In this document: positions 38,601 through 52,786 of the stretch, piece after piece
Numbering within the stretch: the stretch's first letter is position 1
Layout: each line of letters starts with the position of its first letter
DNA from: Buxus sempervirens
Lineage: Eukaryota > Streptophyta > Magnoliopsida > Buxales > Buxaceae
DNA: 64,000 bases
Direction: 5' to 3'
Assembly: GCA_947561395.2 (NCBI GenBank)
Contig: OX387186.1
Span: forward strand, 7,677,888 to 7,741,887
Notes under the pieces: model-generated
The model's database searches: none
Seen by the model: only the letters and a program-made list of their open reading frames with translations
What the model was told of the DNA's origin: nothing
Position numbers and translations under genes: made by a program

Positions 38601-39319
38601 AAGAAGGAAAAGGGCTTTCTGTATTCTAGATGAAAAGCTGTTTCTTCACCTCTGTAAATTGCAGCCTGTCAGTATCCTTTGCTTGCTTGTATGTTAGCTT
38701 ATTAGAATCTCTTAAAAGCAGTCTTGTTTGATATTACTTTTTTGTTGTGATGATAGATGCTTCGATCATTCAAGGTTGAAAAACTGGTGATAGCTGCCAT
38801 TCCAAATTTAGTGGATACATGGACATCAGGTTTTGGCTTTAAACCCCTGGAAGATGAAGAAAAGCGACAATTGAGCAGCATCAACTTGATGGTTTTTCCT
38901 GGAACAATTTTGCTGACTAAGTGCTTGTATAGAGAAGAACCGCCAGAGATCAAAAGAGAAGGTGAATGCTTTTTGATGTAATGGAGCGTTGTGGTTATTG
39001 TTTCCTTTTTACACCAGGACCTGACTGAAGTTTCTTTTGTAATGTAGAGTCAATTGAGACTGGCATTTCTTGTGAAGAGAGGACGCTCTTTGAGACTCCA
39101 CAGTCGTCAAACGTAAGCTTTTGTGCTGAAGTGACCACGGAACCAGCCATTGCTCACCTCAACTGCAAGAATCTGCTGGTTGACGACGAGCGAGGGAACT
39201 GTTCACATAACACCGAAGCATGTGGGTCAGCATCATTCAAAACCGAACATGAAATGGTTTCTTATGTTGAATGTTGCAGTCTTCGGAAAGAAACGGTTGG
39301 TATGTATGATGGGAGTTAG
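23668..39319 (+). CDS. IDM1: IDM1/ROS4-like PHD-finger histone acetyltransferase
   Basis: Exons: 23668-27876, 30125-30245, 31180-31265, 32813-33054, 36530-36616, 37901-38000, 38757-38961 and 39048-39319. All joins are GT-AG and in phase, giving 1773 residues. In Arabidopsis IDM1 acetylates histone H3 (K18/K23) at methylated sites, opening the way for ROS1-type DNA demethylases. Order here: an acidic/low-complexity N-terminus; an IDM1-type DNA-binding-like region (residues 294-395, [18 protein letters not shown]...); a 70-residue internal repeat (about 852-1000); a Lys-rich basic stretch; a Tify-like segment (from about 1250); a Cys4-His-Cys3 PHD finger (from about 1373, [16 protein letters not shown]); and a GNAT acetyltransferase domain with acetyl-CoA loop RRQGMG (about 1602-1607) and the IDM1 signature [19 protein letters not shown]. 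Exon 4 of this model starts [10 protein letters not shown], as in IDM1. Introns 1 and 4 are 2.2 and 3.5 kb and hold transposons. No lesion is seen. Confidence 0.93.
26221..26680 (+). repeat. Internal 210-bp (70-residue) tandem repeat in IDM1 exon 1
   Basis: Units begin TGCCACGAAC (26221), TGCCATGAAC (26431) and TGCCATCAAT (26641, partial). At protein level they share CHE-x6-P, a DFQ-x-GL/F-x-HD motif, a VHHE/MHHE motif, RSPVG and a closing MKDN-x-DFS. A more decayed unit may precede (MHHEW at about 26167). The period is an exact multiple of three, so the frame is kept. Confidence 0.85.
27877..30124. other. IDM1 intron 1
   Basis: 2.2 kb, splitting the PHD finger coding sequence. No gene or bounded transposon was recognised. 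Short open frames here (for example 28593-28874) have no recognisable product. Confidence 0.6.
32271..32494 (+). mobile_element. LINE-like 3' end in IDM1 intron 3
   Basis: A 224-bp insert ends in TTCATC followed by an A-tail of about a dozen bases. It is flanked by the 17-bp direct repeat AATAATCATTCTATCAT (32254-32270 and 32495-32511). This fits a strongly 5'-truncated LINE or a SINE moved by LINE machinery. The A-tail makes the right boundary uncertain by a base or two. Confidence 0.8.
34019..34403 (+). mobile_element. TRIM (terminal-repeat retrotransposon in miniature) in IDM1 intron 4
   Basis: A 385-bp element with two 85-bp terminal repeats (34019-34103 and 34319-34403). The better-kept right repeat runs TGTTAC...GTAACA. 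Just inside the left repeat is TGGTATTGGAGCC, close to the initiator-Met tRNA primer-binding site used by many plant LTR elements. The flanks TATAC and TATGC look like a worn 5-bp duplication. There is no coding capacity, as expected for a TRIM. The two terminal repeats are still clearly alike, so it is old but not ancient. Confidence 0.75.
34746..35704. mobile_element. Non-autonomous hAT-type element in IDM1 intron 4
   Basis: Bounded by a perfect 8-bp duplication, ATTGAGAC (34738-34745 and 35705-35712). The ends CAAGGTTTTCTAGACC and, inverted, CATGGTTTACCGGACC match at 12 of 16. Both ends carry many CCGG/GGTCCGG-type subterminal repeats, while the 500-bp centre is extremely AT-rich (TATAATTTGATAT units). 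Length 959 bp, no coding capacity. Confidence 0.85.
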
Positions 39320-39847
39320 CTTCTCTTAAAATGAAAAGTTGCAGAGCTCCCCTGCATGGCGGGGGAAAATGGAAGTAAAATTACATATGAAAATAAGAAT
39401 GTCCAATAAAGAAAATACAAACATGAAAATCAAAGTGGTGAAAAATGAGAACGATGTAAAGATAGATGAAATAGGTAATGAAAATGAGACCTGGTTTTGT
39501 ATTACAAGATTCTAAGCTTAGAGACCTGTTAAAACTCAGGACAGAAGCCCAATATGTTTCATCGTTAAAAACCTCCTTGGAACAGAGAGGGAGAGAGAGA
39601 GAGAGCTGTGGATAAAGGATTAGGTTTACCAACCGAATTATTGTTCCAGTTAAACAAAGAACATGGAAGATTCATTTGTCTCGTAGGGTATCGTTCATTG
39701 AATTATTTAAAAAGAATTTTTACTGGAGCTTTCTTCTCCTCCAAAAAGTTATGTTTTCTCGTGACCTAGACAAGGATTGTCCACACCCTACAGAGAGATA
39801 GAGAGAGAGATAGAGAAGAGACGTAAGGATGGGCAATTTCACGCCGA
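39320..39847. other. 3' flank of IDM1
   Basis: No gene seen. Two short GA-rich tracts (about 39587-39604 and 39791-39816). Confidence 0.5.
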
Positions 39848-40093
39848 ATCCTCTATTCCATTCCCTCTGCCGTTACTGTGTGTCAATGGAGGAAGGAAGA
39901 GGGCGTTTACACCCTCTCTCCTCCGTTATGTGAAGGAAGCTGACCTTCCTTGGCCATGTGGCGTGTAGGCATCCTCTATCCCATTCCCTCTGCCGGTACT
40001 GTGTGCCAATGGAGGAAGGAAGAGGGCGTTTACACCCTCTCTCCTCCGTTATGTGAAGGAAGCTGACCTTCCTTGGCCATGTGGCATGTGCCT
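39848..40093. repeat. Tandem duplication, two units of 123 bp
   Basis: Units 39848-39970 and 39971-40093 start ATCCTCTAT and are nearly identical, sharing GGAGGAAGGAAGAGGGCGTT and GTGAAGGAAGCTGACCTTCC. Only a handful of mismatches are visible, so the duplication is recent. Confidence 0.92.
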
Positions 40094-40445
40094 ACACGCG
40101 GCATACTAAACTGGCACACGTGTCACCATCACAAAATCTTAATTTATTTAATAAATTATGACGAAAACCTAATTTTGGGTATTATTAAAGCACCATTCAC
40201 AAGTCTTTTCGTTGGCTGTTTGTAACTGCAATTAGATTTTTTAAATTTGTACTTCCATTTACTGGATCCTACAAAGTTTTATTCAAAAAATAAAAAATCA
40301 TAATGTTGTTCTTGGAATTCAAATTACTTCGTTTGTGATTGAAAATTAATATGCTCAAATTAGAGGCCAAACCTTTACGAGAAATCTTGGAAAATTGTTC
40401 CCATTAGTTTTCAACAATGTGGCTTGCAGACGATTGGGGTTTAGG

Positions 40446-40759
40446 CAAGGTTTACAATTTCGGTTTTTGGACTCCCGACGATGCATTTCACCAGGGGAAA
40501 TCGCTATGGGCGCATCGTTAGTGACTTGACCGAAATTTTGACGATTTGTCATCGAAACGGGGCGGTGTGCCGAGCGAAATGGAACGAAATGGGCGAAACG
40601 GAAAAAATGTATTTTTTATTGGCGAATCAGATTGGCGTGCCGACGAAATTTCCTTGAAATTAGAAAAAACCAATTTTTGCACATTTTTTTCTTATTTTTT
40701 GATTTTTTGATTTTTCCCCCGTTTCGCACGCCCACTGGCACCGAAAATTGCAAACCTCG
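40446..40759. mobile_element. Small non-autonomous hAT-type element
   Basis: Ends CAAGGTTTACAATTTCGG and, inverted, CGAGGTTTGCAATTTTCGG. Flanks GGTTTAGG (40438-40445) and GTTTTAGG (40760-40767) match at 7 of 8. The interior has GAAACG/GAAATGG subterminal motifs in both orientations. Length 314 bp. Confidence 0.75.
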
Positions 40760-40767
40760 GTTTTAGG

Positions 40768-41334
40768 TGAACAATTTGTCGACGATGTCACCTGGGCTGG
40801 TGCAAAGTATTGTGTTGGCCATAACTAAGCTTTCAGTTTTTGTCCTTTTAGTCATTCGAGTTGCCGCCTTACACAACTCACAAGAAACAGTAAATGAGAA
40901 GAAACACTCTTATCTGTATTAATTTGTTTAAATGTTTTTGAAGACTTACAAACGTATTATACACAACAAAAGAAACGAGAAGATAATGATAGCTCAAACC
41001 AAATGTTATCTTTTCTTTTCTGGTTAACGTTAGACACCTTCCCTCCTTGATTCATGTCACAATTATTATTTCATTTATTCTTTCCTAATTATCTTTAGCA
41101 ACTTTAATATTCTCTCTAAACGTTTCCATTAATTTTTCCTTTGTGTTTATCTGTTTGGAGTGTTTCCTTTATCTTCTTGACTAAGGGGCTGCACGCTACG
41201 TAGAAAATGTGGGCCCACTTCGATAAACAGTCTGAGATAGTTAGCTTAAAATGGTGGGAGATTATTTTGTTTGGGAAGTACAAATTTTGGAAAAAAAAAA
41301 AAAGGAAGATCCTACTCCTTATTAATAGTATAGA
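40768..41334 (-). mobile_element. Helitron-like element, 5' terminus at 41334; other end not located
   Basis: Minus-strand reading from 41334 gives TCTATACTATTAATAAGGAG directly after an A, the usual 5' end of plant Helitrons. The stretch GCACGCTACGTAG...GGGCCCACTT at 41191-41220 resembles one in the element near 19.7 kb, suggesting the same family. The left boundary given is only the edge of the preceding hAT element. Confidence 0.45.
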
Positions 41335-42946
41335 TTAACCATGTAAACCACAATCTTTCTTTTGGGTAGGGAATATGTCTGGGCATCATATCATATCAAT
41401 CACAATCCGTTGATCATTGGGAGAACGAATTATCAAATCAATTTATTTTTATTTATTAAAAATAAATGTTGGTGTCGTGTGAATGTAGAATAACCCTAGC
41501 ATTCACGCTCATATAGGGACGGGAAGTTGATCTCTGTTCGTAACAGAGCGGAGTATAGAAAGAGGAAGAGACGAAAGAGGAAAGGAAGGAAGCGAATACC
41601 GGTGATCATGCTATCCGGAATACTGTGATCGGCAGGTACAGGACTGCCGGTGCAGATGATCTGAAGCCTGAAGTAATATGGAGATCTTCTAAAACCCTGA
41701 AGCCAAAGCATCTTGCTGGTCGTGTCTGGACGAGAAATGCCTCTTCCACCGGAGCATCCGCTCTTGTGGTTTGCATGACTGCAATGGGATCCACGGCTTC
41801 GCTTGATTTCGATACCTCCGTGTTCAAGAAAGAGAAGATCACGCTTGCGGATCGTGACGAAGTTGAGTCGCCTGCTCTTTGGTTCTTAAAATTAATTTTT
41901 TCATTTCATTTGTCTTTGCTGGTTCATTTTTGTTATTCATTTGTTTATTATTCTTATTATTAATTTTTTTGCAGTATATTGTCAGGGACATCAAGCAGAT
42001 TGGCGTAATTGGGTGGGGCTCCCAGGTAAATTCCTTTGATTCTGTTAAAGTAAGGCCTTGTTTGTATTCTTTTTGGAAAAGCTGCTACCCATAGTTACTT
42101 CTAAAGTTTTTCTAAACTGAAAGTCGGTCTGGTAAACCATGAACAGAAAATAGTTCCTTTTACTGAAAAAGAAAAGTACCTTAGGTGGCACACAAATTGC
42201 CTTTTGCGACAATTCTAATTGCAAAAGGCAACTAGAATTGCCCATGAGTCCATTTCTTGTGCTATGAAAATAGATGGAGAAGGAAACGGAGTCCTCTCAC
42301 TTTTTCCTTCACTCTTTTTTTTTTCCCCTCAATGGGGCTTTTTTCTTGCCATTTTCTGAACTTTTTACCGTGACAGCTTAAGAGAGATTCTCCCTTTTAT
42401 AAGGGAGACTCCTCCTCCTCTTTATTCGATAAGCCTTCGCTTATTCTTGATTTATTTTTCGAACTTAATTGACTTCTAATCAATAGACCCTCTTTCTCCT
42501 TTACGAAGAGCATGAAAATAGAATTACATAAAAGCATCTAAAAGGGGAATATTTGGTCCTTTTTTGTAAAGGCTTACAGCTCTTGTAGTTGTACAAAATA
42601 TGTTATTTCTTAATTGATCGATGGTATTTTCAAGCATATCTATTCATTTTTTGTACATGTTTTAATGCTTTTCTTCAATTTCCTTTTCGGTGTTTCTTAT
42701 GGTTGTGAATTTGCACCACATTTTTCAGGTAGATAACTATGAGCCTGTATTCTACCACATGAGCAAATGAACGGGATCCTTTTCGTAGTCCAATCTGTAT
42801 CATGAATTGACAATGCAAAATTTTGATTTATTATAAATCAAGTAACTGATCAATCACATCATAACCATTTGTAATGTTGAAATTTTAGTAAATCTGTTAA
42901 ATGAAATAATCTATGATTTCGAAGAAAATAAGATGAGAACTTTCAC

Positions 42947-43388
<442 letters not shown>

Positions 43389-43872
43389 CTGTCATGGCAC
43401 AAGACTATTACAATCCAAAATGTGTATATGATCAATCCAACTTGGTGCTTATAATTGGTGATCAATCCAACTTTGTATTTATATAAACCTAAAATGCCCT
43501 TGGTTCGCGGTTTACATTTTCCACGACACTAGTGCAGGAGTACCGGAGTGGTGTTTTTTGGGAGCTAGGTAGCTAAATAAAACCGCCAAATAAAATGCCT
43601 GTATATAAGAAGTAATTAGATGGGCGATAATCAAATATGTGTCAAATCCATGAAGTGCGAATACAATACTAATGATGAGACTAGCTAGCTACCTAGCTCA
43701 CAAAAAACACCACTCCGGTACTCCTGCACTAGTGTAGTGGAAAATGTAAACCGCGAACCAAGGGCATTTTAGGTCTATATAAATACAAAGTTGGATTGAT
43801 CACCAATTATAAGCACCAAGTTGGATTGATCATATACACATTTTGGATTGTAATAGTTTTGTGCCATGACAG

Positions 43873-44314
<442 letters not shown>

Positions 44315-44433
44315 GTGAAAGTTCTCATCTTATTTTCTTCGAAATCATAGATTATTTCATTTAACAGATTTACTAAAATTTCAACATTACAAATGGTTAT
44401 GATGTGATTGATCAGTTACTTGATTTATAATAA

Positions 44434-44634
<201 letters not shown>

Positions 44635-45052
44635 TAGCAGCCTAAATCATTGCTCTTGTTTCCTAACACATGGTATACACACACTGTATCCACTCCTTTG
44701 TGCTTCTTTGCAAGATATGGCAACCAAGGCTCAGAATATTTGTTCCCATGTAGAGCTGGAATTCTAGTGTAACTTTTGGGTTGTGCTACTCTCTAGAGCA
44801 CAGACTAACCATCATTGATGGAAAAGAGAAAAAGTTTATTAATTCAGTTGATGCCCATATCTCTTTCCTTTGTATCCTTTAATCATTTAGGGTGAAAGAG
44901 AGAGAGAGAGTGATTGGTTGCTAACTTGATTTTGTAGCTACTTCAAGCTCTGTGTAGTTGTATATGTGTCCATCTGGCTTTTATGCGCTGCTTCAATGGC
45001 ATCTTCTGTGTTTCCCTTTCTCATGGTTCTGGATTTTCACCATGTGTTTTAG

Positions 45053-45316
<264 letters not shown>

Positions 45317-45569
45317 TAATTTAACAGCAAACTTTTGCCGTTCTGTTTTCATTCTATAAGATAATTCTGTATATGCTCAAAGTTAACTATTCTCTGTTTT
45401 ATTCAGGATATCGATGGTAGAGCTACTGAAGTTGGTTTGGGTTGGTCAGCTGCCTTGGGCCATTTACATTTGCCACAACATTAGAACAAGAGTATAAGAG
45501 TGATATTTTTGGGGAGTGAGGTAGGTTCATAATAACCTATTGGCACTTATAGTCGAAGCTGATGTCTGA

Positions 45570-45689
<120 letters not shown>

Positions 45690-46034
45690 TAGTGCATTAC
45701 TGGGATTATATCAAAGAAAATATCATCAAAGGTTTTGTTCTTTTAAGATTCTGTGTTGATAATGAGGTTTAAAGTAATGGTATTTGTTGGGTTTGATGCT
45801 GATTGCCAGAATCCAGATATATGTCAGTGTTTGATTGAATCAATTTAAGACATTGGTTGGAATCATGGATCTTTTCATGTATTGAATTGCCTCTAACAAT
45901 TATGTCTTGGAATTATTTAGTCTGATACTGATACAACCTGCTGATCCAGATCAATATTGGGCAATACTTTAATCCATGTGATGATTTCTTTCTAATAAAT
46001 ACGCATTTGAGAGCGTACTTGTCTTGTGTCATGA

Positions 46035-46256
<222 letters not shown>

Positions 46257-47439
46257 TAACCTTTAAATCTTGTCTTCAGAATATATTTTGTCTGGAATAA
46301 CTGTAGTGGACAAATGATGTTTGCACCTTTGCTTAACAGGAAAAGGATGGCCTACCAGCTTTCCCTATGGCCAAGATAGGTTGAACACGAATGTGGAAGG
46401 TTGGTGATCGTGTCCAATCAACAAGACCAGAAGGTGATTTGGGCCTTTATATCCTTTTACTGCTGGTGTTTATGTTGCATTTATGATGGCTCAGGTGAGA
46501 GCTCTCATCTTATTGTGGTGGATTTAGAGTGCTTTTGGAAGATTTTTTGGTAATCATAATTAGGAAGTTTTCACCTTATCAAACTGATGTTATGTTTAAA
46601 TCTAAATCAGGATTGAGATCTTGCGGAGTAAGGGCCACTCATACTACAAAAAAAAGGTGCTTTTTGTGGCAACGTTTTTACGACATTTACTCGGGTAGCC
46701 ACTGAAACATCAAATTGTGACACCTTTTTTCACCTGCCGCAATTTATTAGTCGCCTTTTCTTATTTGCACGACGGCACCTTCTGTTCAGGCTTTTGCGTC
46801 CCTCTTTTGTGTTTTCGCGACGACGCCTTTTGTTTGGGCTTTTGCTCTTTCGCGCGCAACACATTTCTCCCTTCCCCGCGTGCGCATCTTCATTCTTCCC
46901 TTTTCCCTCTCACTATCTTGATCAAGCCCTAGTCCCACTTTTTATCTATTGTGAAAGATAGAAGACACCCGATCAGCACTCAGTGAAGCAAACCCTCTGT
47001 GATTGTCGATCTTCACATTATTGGAGGGTTTTACAAGTTTCTGATTTCGTGATTCTTTTCCTTTCCCCTTTCTATGGTTCACTTAGAGATTTAATATGCG
47101 AAATTTTCTGGTTTAAATGTGCATCTCTGTTTTTCTGATCGTTTTGGATTTATTTTTTTTCATCATCTATTTCTGCTTAAGTTCTTCTGGCATATTGAAT
47201 ATTGATCGATGGAACAATGTTAACCCTCTGAAAAGAACGGCAACTGCTAATTGCTTTTTCTATAACAGAACCCCAACCTGCCGTTCTCGACTACTCTCTA
47301 TAAAGGAAACTCAACCTGCCATTGCTGTCCTTGGTGATATTGTCATTCGTTGAAGGATTTTCCTTTTTCTTTTGATTCCACTCGTTACAATCTGAGGTAA
47401 GTATTATTTTATTTCACATCTCATTATTTTCATAGCAAA

Positions 47440-47637
47440 TTTCTTAGCTTTCTTCTGTCTTTTGTTTTCCCCAATTGGTGTTTCATACCTATTTGTAGGA
47501 GTCTATTGATTTTGCTCTTATGGAGTATTGTAATCTGGAATTTGTCTTTTTTACCTACTGATTTTCCCCAATTGGTATTTCTTAGCTTTTTTGTATCTTT
47601 TGTTTTCCCCAATTGTTGTTTCATACCTATTTGCTGA
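47440..47637. repeat. Pair of direct repeats inside the CACTA element
   Basis: CTTTTGTTTTCCCCAATTG followed by GTTTCATACCTATTTG occurs near 47458 and near 47597, about 139 bp apart, with a partial third copy between. Confidence 0.7.
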
Positions 47638-49792
47638 TCAAGCTTTTCATGACAATTCCTCCCTCTCTAGAGTAGTTGTTTTCTGCGCTGTTGGGTAAGT
47701 TTCAATTTAATGTTCTCTGTATGAGTTCTCGAAACATGTTAATTCTTATTGATTGAGATGGAGAATATTATCTACAACTTAACTTCAATTTTGTATGATG
47801 CATTTCTTGCGTGATGATTGGTTTCAGGAAATAAAAAAGACTTTAGGGTTCTTAGTAATTAGAGGGTTGATGTATTGTTTGAATTGAACTGAATTCCATG
47901 TGTACGGAAGGAAAATTTTTACAATTTGCTATCATCTTTCTTAGCTCTTATAATTTATAAGAACACACATATAGAGATTGGATTTGGTTTATACTGCTAG
48001 ACTTTCACTTTATATGCATCAAATTGTTGGGATCAGATGACAGTGAATCCAACAGAGCCAAGAATTTGATCCCATTCCAATGAATTATTGGCTATAGATT
48101 GGATTGACTCACATCAAAGGATCAAGCTAACTTGGTTGCACCTTGCTTAGCTAAGCATCCTGAAACTATTTCATCGTTTGAAAGTCAAGATACATCTGGA
48201 TCTATGATCTTCTTCACCAACACTTAATAGATGTACCTAGTGTAAGTTTCTTATCAATAAAGCTTGATTATCTTAGAAGAAAAATGCTAGAGTTCCTTTT
48301 AGTTGCCACTGTTCAAGTACAGTTGTTAATTTTTGGGTGGTTTAAACAGAGGGCTCAAAGTGCATCTCCAACTCATCCTTGTCCCAAACCACCCCCACAG
48401 AAATTATTTCTTTCATCCAACATTCTTCAAGCAAAACATTAGAAAACACATAATGGAGCTCACTTTACCTGACAAAACTGATAATTTTATGTAGTAAAAA
48501 CACCTCTTTGTTGGCAAAGCCATATGTAAAGTGTCTTAGATGGTTCCTTGGACTTCTTCTGGGCTCTTTTTTCATTTTTCTTTTAATGTGGCTTGTCTGC
48601 CTTTTCACATATCTATATATCTATATATGATGGCACAACTCTTTTCTCATGATTGAGTAATAGATAATTTGATGGAAATTTTTTTTGACTAAGGACCAAA
48701 TGAGTTTGATAAAGAGTCTCCAGTCTCACAATGAGGAATTAAGTGATCCTTATACATGGACCCATACCAGTTTTCATGGATGATTTGTATCAGAAATTAT
48801 CTTGATGCTATTACTTACAAAAAGTTGCATGCTCAGATTGCTAGTTCTGGCAGTAAATCACAATAATTTTCAAGGGCAATAGAGAACAAATATCATATGC
48901 TAGAATTTCACTAAAGATAGGATTAGGGCCCTGTATGTTTCTTTGAGGTCAAGTTCCACCTGCTCTTGTTATATCTTACATTTATTTTAAGTCAGCAGGT
49001 TATATTAATGCCTCTTCCAACTCCACCAAACCTTGCCTAAATTGGTAAAAGGGGTTAAGCACCCTGTCACAATGTAGGGTCTACCAAAAATGGGGGGCAG
49101 TTGTTATCCAGGGCAGCAAAGTCCCGAAGACACATTAAGTTTTTAAAATTTTTAAGAGGTTATTTTCTGATTTATGTTAGCACAAGTAATCAAGATAGTA
49201 ATGGAATCCAGAAACAAAATAAAAATAATGAAAAGAGACCATTTTACTGTTTGTTTCGCCTATCATTGGAATTTGCTTGGTGCATAAATTAAAGGAGAAG
49301 TTTGTGAATAACAGTATCTCCTTGCCCTTCAACTCATCCTGGTCTAAGTTCTATGAGTGCAGCTGAGTCGTAAAGGATATTCGGTGTAAATATATCCAAT
49401 ATCAAGTCCAAAGAAAAGGAGACGTTTCCTAAAGCCATCCTTCCATCTTAACATTGAGTGTCCATGAGAAGTAATCATTGAGGTTTGTAGTTTGTTGAGG
49501 TTAATAACTGAATTTCGTTAATAACTGAATTTCCCCTTCATTTCCTGCTTCTTCAGTTCTACTCTGGTTCTTCTTTTCTTCTTTACACCATTAAGAGTGT
49601 CGGATCAAAGTTAAGGTTGTGGTGGAATGATTTATGTCCACTGAGTTGGATTTGTTAAGGGTGATTGAAGAGATTGGCAATATCAAAAGTAATGAGGATT
49701 GCTGTTGTTATAGCAACAGCAGAATATTTACTAAAAGGAATCAGGTCAATTATTGTTATATCAAAAGTAATTGACCTGATTCCTTAGAGCAA

Positions 49793-49998
49793 TAACCATT
49801 GGTTGACCCCGTGGAAGTTTTATGATTAGATTACCTATAGGAGTAGTGGTTTACATTCTGCATTAGATTAATTCAGTCTTCTAGAAAACCATTGGTTGAC
49901 CCTGCGGAAGTTTTATGAACTAGAAAACCACTTGATGGGATCTGTCCAAGTTTTATGATTAGATTACCTATAGAAGTAGTGGTTTACATTCTGCATTC
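49793..49998. repeat. Direct repeats upstream of the ARF exons
   Basis: ACCATTGGTTGACCC and the AAGTTTTATGATTAGATTAC...TTTACATTCTGCATT segment each occur twice between 49793 and 49998. A 16-bp inverted pair AATCAGGTCAATTATT / AGTAATTGACCTGATT lies just before (about 49738-49783). Confidence 0.7.
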
Positions 49999-50088
49999 CC
50001 TTCCTCTAACATGAGTTCAAAAAAATAGTTAGTTGTGGATCTGCATAGATGTAGAAGACTGATTTCTTGCTGTTCCATTCTGATGCAG

Positions 50089-52266
50089 GTCAGCCCATGA
50101 GGCATCTTCTTACTACTGGTTGGAGTGTGTTTGTAAGTGCAAAAAGGCTCGTGGCTGGAGATTCTGTCCTTTTTATCTGGTAGGCATACCCCTTGTTGAA
50201 TCTCTTTCTTTTTTCCCAGTGGAATGCATAAATCATGATAATTATGTGGGTGGTATTATTATTATCTTTTATCAGTGATCAAGAGTTTTATATTTAATAT
50301 AAGATAGGAAAGTAGAACAGGTCATATGGGATACATTCAGGAACTTGAGACCAAAGGAAGTGGTTGGATGATCCTCGGTACCCACCCAGTTTATTTTCAT
50401 ATGATAAGTAGTAATTCATATAGATTGAATTCGGATCTCATAATTTTGGATTGCCATGTGGGGATTTTTACAACTCACATATATGTTGCAGGTCTGGATG
50501 GAGGCTTCATTCTATTATCCCTTTCTTGACTCCTTAATTTATGTCCAACATTATTTACCATTGGTCCTAAGAAATTACTTTATTGTACTGAAATATGTGT
50601 TTTTCACAAGGAATGAAAAGAATCAGCTACTTCTGGGAATCCGGCGTGCTACTCGACCGCAAACTGTGATGCCTTCCTCAGTATTATCAAGTGATAGCAT
50701 GCACATAGGGCTCCTTGCTGTAGCAGCCCATGCAGCTGCAACAAATAGTCGCTTCACTATTTTCTATAACCCAAGGTAGATATGAGAAGATTAAAAATTT
50801 TAATATCTCATATTATTCATTTATCTTAACCTGATTTCAGGGCTAGCCCACATCAAAATTTGTCATAACTCTTGCCAAGTATGTTAAGGCAGTCTATCAT
50901 ACCCGCGTTTCTGTTGGAATGCGATTTCGAATGCTGTTTGAGACAGAAGAATCGAGTGTCCGTCGGTAGGTCATGTAAATTTTTTTATATTCTTATTCTG
51001 AATTCTTTTCCCCATCAATTCAAGATCTGTTTGGACTGCAAATGGATATTGCCTTTTAGGTCTCAATTTGGGAAATCTCACAGGCCAAAAAAATCTATTT
51101 TCATGAATTTTTGTTTGATCATATTGTTGTAGTGCCTCTTCTCACTCTAGTTGGCTGCTGAAATTATTCAGAAAATTTTGAGTCAGATTTCTTCTGTCAT
51201 TTCATCATTTAATTCATTTAAGTTTGAGATCAGAAGGAAACTGGAATGAAGGTTTGGGATCTTTAAGAAATGATAGTCTTTTTTGGTTTATTGGTTTTTT
51301 TTTGTAAATTGTTGACTATTGTGCATAAAGAGTTTCTTTTAGAATATGATATTTGCTCTGTTGGACGGTTAAAACTGCTGTTGCAATATGGAGGAATAAA
51401 TCTTGGGTTTCCTCATCTTTTGTATTGCCATTTATTACCTTCTCGATTTTTATGATGGAGATGCTTTCTTTTTATTTTTGTGATAAATTTCTGCATTTAA
51501 AGTTTTACGTTAAAAATCTAATCAACTGATTATGTTTATTCCCAGATATATGGGCACAATAACTGGCATAAGTGATTTGGATCATATTCATTGGCCAAAC
51601 TCACATTGGCGCTCAGTGAAGGTTTGTTAAGAATAGGCCATTCTATCCACTCATGTGTTAGGAAATGTTTTGACTCATTTCTCATATAATTTGTTTCTGT
51701 TTATTCAGGTAGGCTGGGATGAGTCAACTGCAGGGGACAGACAGCCAAGAGTGTCCCTTTGGGAGATTGAACCGTTAACAACATTCCCAATGTATCCATC
51801 TCCATTCCCCTTTAGACTTGAGCGTCCATGGGCACCAGGATTGTCCCATCTCCATGGTATGCCTGTTTTAGCTTCTTTTAAGCAAAGGCCCATACTGCAA
51901 ATATCTTCTTTAGATCTGGTTCACTCTCAAACTGCAAAAAAATTTTATTTTTTAATCTATCTTATTTGTGACGCTCAGGCATCAAGGACGATGAAATTGG
52001 AATTAATTCTCCATTAATGTGGCTCCGAGGAGATGGTGGAGATCGGGCCATTCAATCCCTAAATTTCCTGGGATTTGGAGTTACTCCATGGATTCAACCC
52101 AGGCTTGATGCTTCTGTGCTCAGTCTGCAGCCTGAGATGTATCAAGCAATGGCTGCTGCTGCACTTCAGGAAGTGAGGTCCATGGATCCTACTAAGCAGG
52201 CACCCTCATCAGTGACTTGTACAGCATCACACAATGAAAACCAAAACCCAGGAAATCCTTGTACAG
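50089..52266 (+). pseudogene. Captured auxin response factor fragment (ARF6/8 type), six exons
   Basis: Exons 50089-50179, 50611-50775, 50841-50965, 51546-51621, 51709-51856 and 51979-52266 keep GT-AG junctions. They encode the end of the B3 DNA-binding domain ([20 protein letters not shown]), the ARF/dimerisation region ([72 protein letters not shown]) and the start of the middle region (MYQAMAAAALQEVRSMDPTK), closest to the ARF6/ARF8 clade. The N-terminal half of B3, the rest of the Gln-rich middle region and the PB1 domain are missing. Exon 50841-50965 has a two-base insertion that breaks the frame. It lies wholly inside a CACTA element, so it is best read as transposon-captured host DNA. 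Confidence 0.88.
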
Positions 52267-52786
52267 GTGACTACAAACAACAGCCCTATTGTTCATAGTC
52301 TTCCTTTGTAGTATTAATTTTTTCCTGGTAACTTCTATTATACGAGCATTTTAAAATGAAAAATCTTAGTAAGATTCACTCTAAGGATTCAATGTAATTC
52401 TCTTTTCTGCAAGAAGAAAAAAGACAAGAAACAATTGCCTTTTGTTTTGTACTTATGCATGTTGATAATGATATGTTACTCATTTCCTTTACGTCTGAAG
52501 TATGCCAAAAATTTATTGGACCCACTTGAATGCAGCCATTTTGTGATTTATTGCCTTGTGGCTGAATATTTACCCATTAGTTTTTATCATATTGCATTCC
52601 TTTTGTTGCTTTTTAATTAATAGCATTTGAACCTTGCTTATGACATGAATGATTATGAAAATCATAAAATAATTTTTTCTGGGTGGGAAGCTAGGATTTT
52701 GCATCTCCTACCATGTGTGTAACAATATATTTATATCTGGTATTATTGTGAGTCCGAATCTCTTCCTCAGTCCTATACCACAGTCA

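Noticed and set aside
41625-41963. 112-codon frame that could be taken as a small independent gene
   Set aside because: Its middle is KARI exon 1 (LDFDTSVFKKEKITLADRDE) read through into the intron.
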